From Agarophyton chilense (lineage: Eukaryota > Rhodophyta > Florideophyceae > Gracilariales > Gracilariaceae), in assembly GCA_030374765.1 (NCBI GenBank), contig JARGXX010000068.1, forward strand, positions 4,712,001-4,776,000: a stretch of DNA of 64,000 bases. The letters run 5' to 3'. How positions within the stretch are numbered: position 1 is the stretch's first letter; every line of letters starts with the position of its first letter. Positions 61,657-64,000 of the stretch are shown piece by piece. The notes under the pieces were generated by a model. It did no database searches, was not told the origin of the DNA, and saw only the letters and a program-made list of their open reading frames with translations. The position numbers and the translations under genes are program-made.

Positions 61657-63588
61657 ATGGAACGGACAGTCCTAATTCTAAGTATTCTGTTCATTTGTTT
61701 GGCTATTTCGCCAAACCCCGTTCAATCCGGCCTGCAATTTTCCAACAGCTATCGATTCAGAACTTATACTCATCTTCCAACGACGGGCCATGACAATCAG
61801 GGAGCCCCCAAATCCTCATTGAAGCACAACGTTCTACTTGCCGAGAGAACTTCCGAATCTGATGCGGAGGAAAGAGAATCCACCGCCCTCTTTAGAGAGA
61901 ATGAAGTCGCATCTCAAAGTGATAACACTAGCTCTAATGATTCCCCAAATAGGGGCGTAGACAACAACCCAGTTACTGTCGAAGATGCAAAAGAAGAAAA
62001 AGCTCCCGCAGATGAACCTACAACAACCTCTAATCATTCTAATGATCCTCCAATCGCTTCTTCTTTGCTGAAAACTGCATACATTTATATCTCAAAACCC
62101 GGGCTCGGGAGCCCTCTTACTCAACCGGTTTTCAAAGAGAATGGTCTCGTAGGATTATTCAATTCGTGCTCTAAATTTGGCATCCATGAGAACATTGGAC
62201 CCATCGGAGCTGATACGTGCTTTCAAGATGATGAGTACAATGATCGAATAACGTTTGAGATGACTTTCCGGGAATCCAGAAACCTCATAGAAAATGCATT
62301 TCACCACCAACCTCCAAATCTGTTGACCCAAGCAGATACAGACCAAATAGCAGAGCCAAGAATTTTTTTCACGGATGTTAGCATGGCTACATCAGCGGCC
62401 AAGGTCGTTGTGTTGTACGACTGCAAGCCCGGCTTGTCAGGATCTATCTACCTCTCTCTTCAACTGAGCTTTGGGGATTCTAGACTGGTCATTCCATGGA
62501 CTAAGACATGTTCCAGCGGCGAAAATGAGAAGATTTCTTTCGGCTACATTATAGAAAACGGTTCTAAGTCGAGCAAAATCAACTTCAACAAATCTGAATC
62601 ATCTGCGCTTGTTGTGACACCTAGTGATGTATCTACGGAGGTCTATCTGAAGCTGCAACAACCAGGGGCGCAACAATTATTTCTAGCTCCTTACGTGACG
62701 AGCAGTAAACCTGAAATCACCGAAGTTCTTGTCCGAGGAAATCATCTGTCTGGAGGAGTTCTAAACGGTTTGGAGGAAAACTTATTTCAATTGTCCTATA
62801 CCTGTGAACAAAAAGGATTAACAGAGATCCGTGTCACAATTGCATTTCCCCCGTTTGATAATGTGACAGCATCTTGGACAAAAGGTTCGTAGTGACATTC
62901 ACTCTTAAGTGTCGCGAGCTGAACCCTTGCTGACTATTCTTGTTGCACCCTGTGTACAGATTGTGGAGGGCAGACACCATCCAATCTTCAGGTTGGAACG
63001 ACGGCGGGATCCTCAGACGTCATCAAGAATGGGGAACCAACACACAGTTTCATGGTAGGGATACAACACATAGGAAAAGAACACTCAGATGAACATATGC
63101 ATCTTTCCGGGAATGAATCAAACTGGAAAGTGTTTCTCCATAATAACATTCTCGACATGCAATCTGCAGAGGCCACTTTGTATATTGGGAGAATCACTTT
63201 AACAGTGGAACATCCAGAAAACGTTGTCGTTCCTGAGCCTCGCTTACGTTCTAATGGTGCTTTAGGATGGTCAGTGGAGTCCAATGCAGGCTTTGCACTC
63301 CAGCCCGAAAAATATCTCAAAGTATCCTTTCACTTCGTTTGTAGAAGAATTGGTGAAAGTCGTATCCTTATAACGTTGCCAATCCTTCATTATGACACCG
63401 TTGAGTTTGGCATAGCAAAACGATGCACCCATGTCGGGAGGGTTCGAAAGTCAGCGCAGCTGGTCTTCACAGCAGGCAAGGCGTTAGTTTTGTTAATTGC
63501 TTTCTGCGTAGCAATAGTAGTAATAACTATCATACGGCGTGGTAGCGGCAGAAAAGGTTTCAAGGCTCTACCGACGATCGATAAATGA
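61657..63588 (+). CDS. type I membrane protein with three Cys-bracketed repeats
   Basis: join(61657..62884, 62960..63588); 618 residues; function unknown. MERTVLILSILFICLAIS is a signal peptide. Residues about 60-135 are an acidic, Ser/Asn-rich linker. Three repeats follow, each a beta-rich stretch closed by two cysteines: C256-C285, C383-C411 and C537-C565, with 28, 27 and 27 residues between. Each has the pattern 'C..kG...I.(V/I)....P....V.W.K.C'. One transmembrane helix (ALVLLIAFCVAIVVITII, 584-601) and a short basic tail end the protein. The intron (75 nt, GTTCGT to ACAG) restores the frame exactly where the second repeat is completed (TKDC). The start is chosen at the signal-peptide Met; an in-frame Met lies 45 bp upstream. 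It resembles plant and protist proteins of unknown role; a surface or secretory-pathway protein is likely. Confidence 0.75.
62885..62959 (+). other. intron of the type I membrane protein gene, 75 nt
   Basis: GTTCGT at the 5' end and TGTACAG at the 3' end. Removal joins the two frames in phase. The second half is needed to give the closing cysteine of repeat 2, which supports the junction. Confidence 0.85.
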
Positions 63589-64000
63589 ACAACACGATGA
63601 ACTCTTGAAACGAAGTGAAGACTGTTTTTGTTGACGTGGACAATCTTCAATAACATAAAACTTGGCTTTCAGAAAGGGCCGTTCCATGGGTTTCTTGATC
63701 ACGAAACGAAAAAACTGAAAGCGTTAGCGAGGCAATCAGATTCCTACACATTGCCTTCTGATGTTTAAGGTCTCGTTCAATGAAGGCGGCTCGCTCGTTG
63801 CTGCCTTCATTGAAATTGAAGTTCGAAAGGTACGCCTGCACTTTACAAGTGCAATCGATATGGGCGCTCCCGATCAGTATTTGCCGCTCGGGCCGTCCCT
63901 CAGCGGCCCCCTTTTCGGCCCTAAGTAAAGCAGTCATCGTGACCGAACCAGAGCAAACACAAAATACCTCCCAAGACCGTAATATACATGAAATCACTTC
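63589..64000. other. window end, no confident gene
   Basis: A 116-codon minus-strand frame (63647-63997) is open but lacks a recognised motif. A hairpin lies at 63776-63814. Confidence 0.4.
63776..63814. repeat. 15-bp inverted repeat
   Basis: TTCAATGAAGGCGGC pairs with GCTGCCTTCATTGAA with one mismatch and a 9-base loop. Confidence 0.9.

Noticed and set aside
1-64000. A new defence or biosynthetic gene cluster
   Set aside because: The genes seen are unrelated housekeeping and organelle genes; nothing suggests a linked multi-gene system.

Overview
The window looks like nuclear DNA of a primary-plastid alga, most likely a red alga. The genes are eukaryotic: Rpt2 of the 26S proteasome, a cullin and COX6B. 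Next to them are plastid-targeted proteins (FtsY-type SRP receptor, a YGGT/CCB3-like protein, a DUF1517 protein) whose leaders look like simple transit peptides without an ER signal. Introns are rare and short: the two I can place well are 75 and 117 nt, and the COX6B intron has GTAAGT and TACTAAC signals. The assignment to red algae is inference; the plastid lineage is the firmer part.

Layout. 1-9.1 kb is a nest of LTR retrotransposon fossils. A young Ty1/copia element on the plus strand sits inside the integrase region of an older, decayed Ty3/gypsy element on the minus strand, which also carries a separate 900-bp insert. 10.4-28.7 kb is the main gene block: a hemerythrin-like protein, the YGGT protein, Rpt2, a CUL1-type cullin, a weakly supported spliced gene, a TCAIM-like mitochondrial protein, cpFtsY, an unknown 240-residue protein, a GGCT-like protein and a bacterial-type UDP-HexNAc dehydrogenase. 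A 203-bp MITE with a 9-bp target duplication lies inside this block.

28.7-58.4 kb is gene-poor and full of relics: two Tc1-like elements, a pogo-like DDE_1 transposase, two DDE_Tnp4-like transposases, a second copia fossil, tRNA-like and hairpin repeats, a broken copy of an SR/RRM splicing-factor gene, a cyclophilin fragment and zinc-finger-like fragments. 59.1-63.6 kb returns to genes: the DUF1517 thylakoid protein, COX6B (two exons) and a type I membrane protein with three cysteine-bracketed repeats (two exons).

The genes do not form an operon or pathway cluster. They are ordinary housekeeping and organelle genes with tight convergent spacing in places (for example 4 bp between FtsY and its neighbour). 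I did not find a convincing new multi-gene system. The most unusual items are the frame-rotating start-codon repeat of the TCAIM-like gene, the three-repeat membrane protein, the bacterial-type sugar-nucleotide dehydrogenase, the IR/DR Tc1 element and a pair of tandem near-perfect hairpins.
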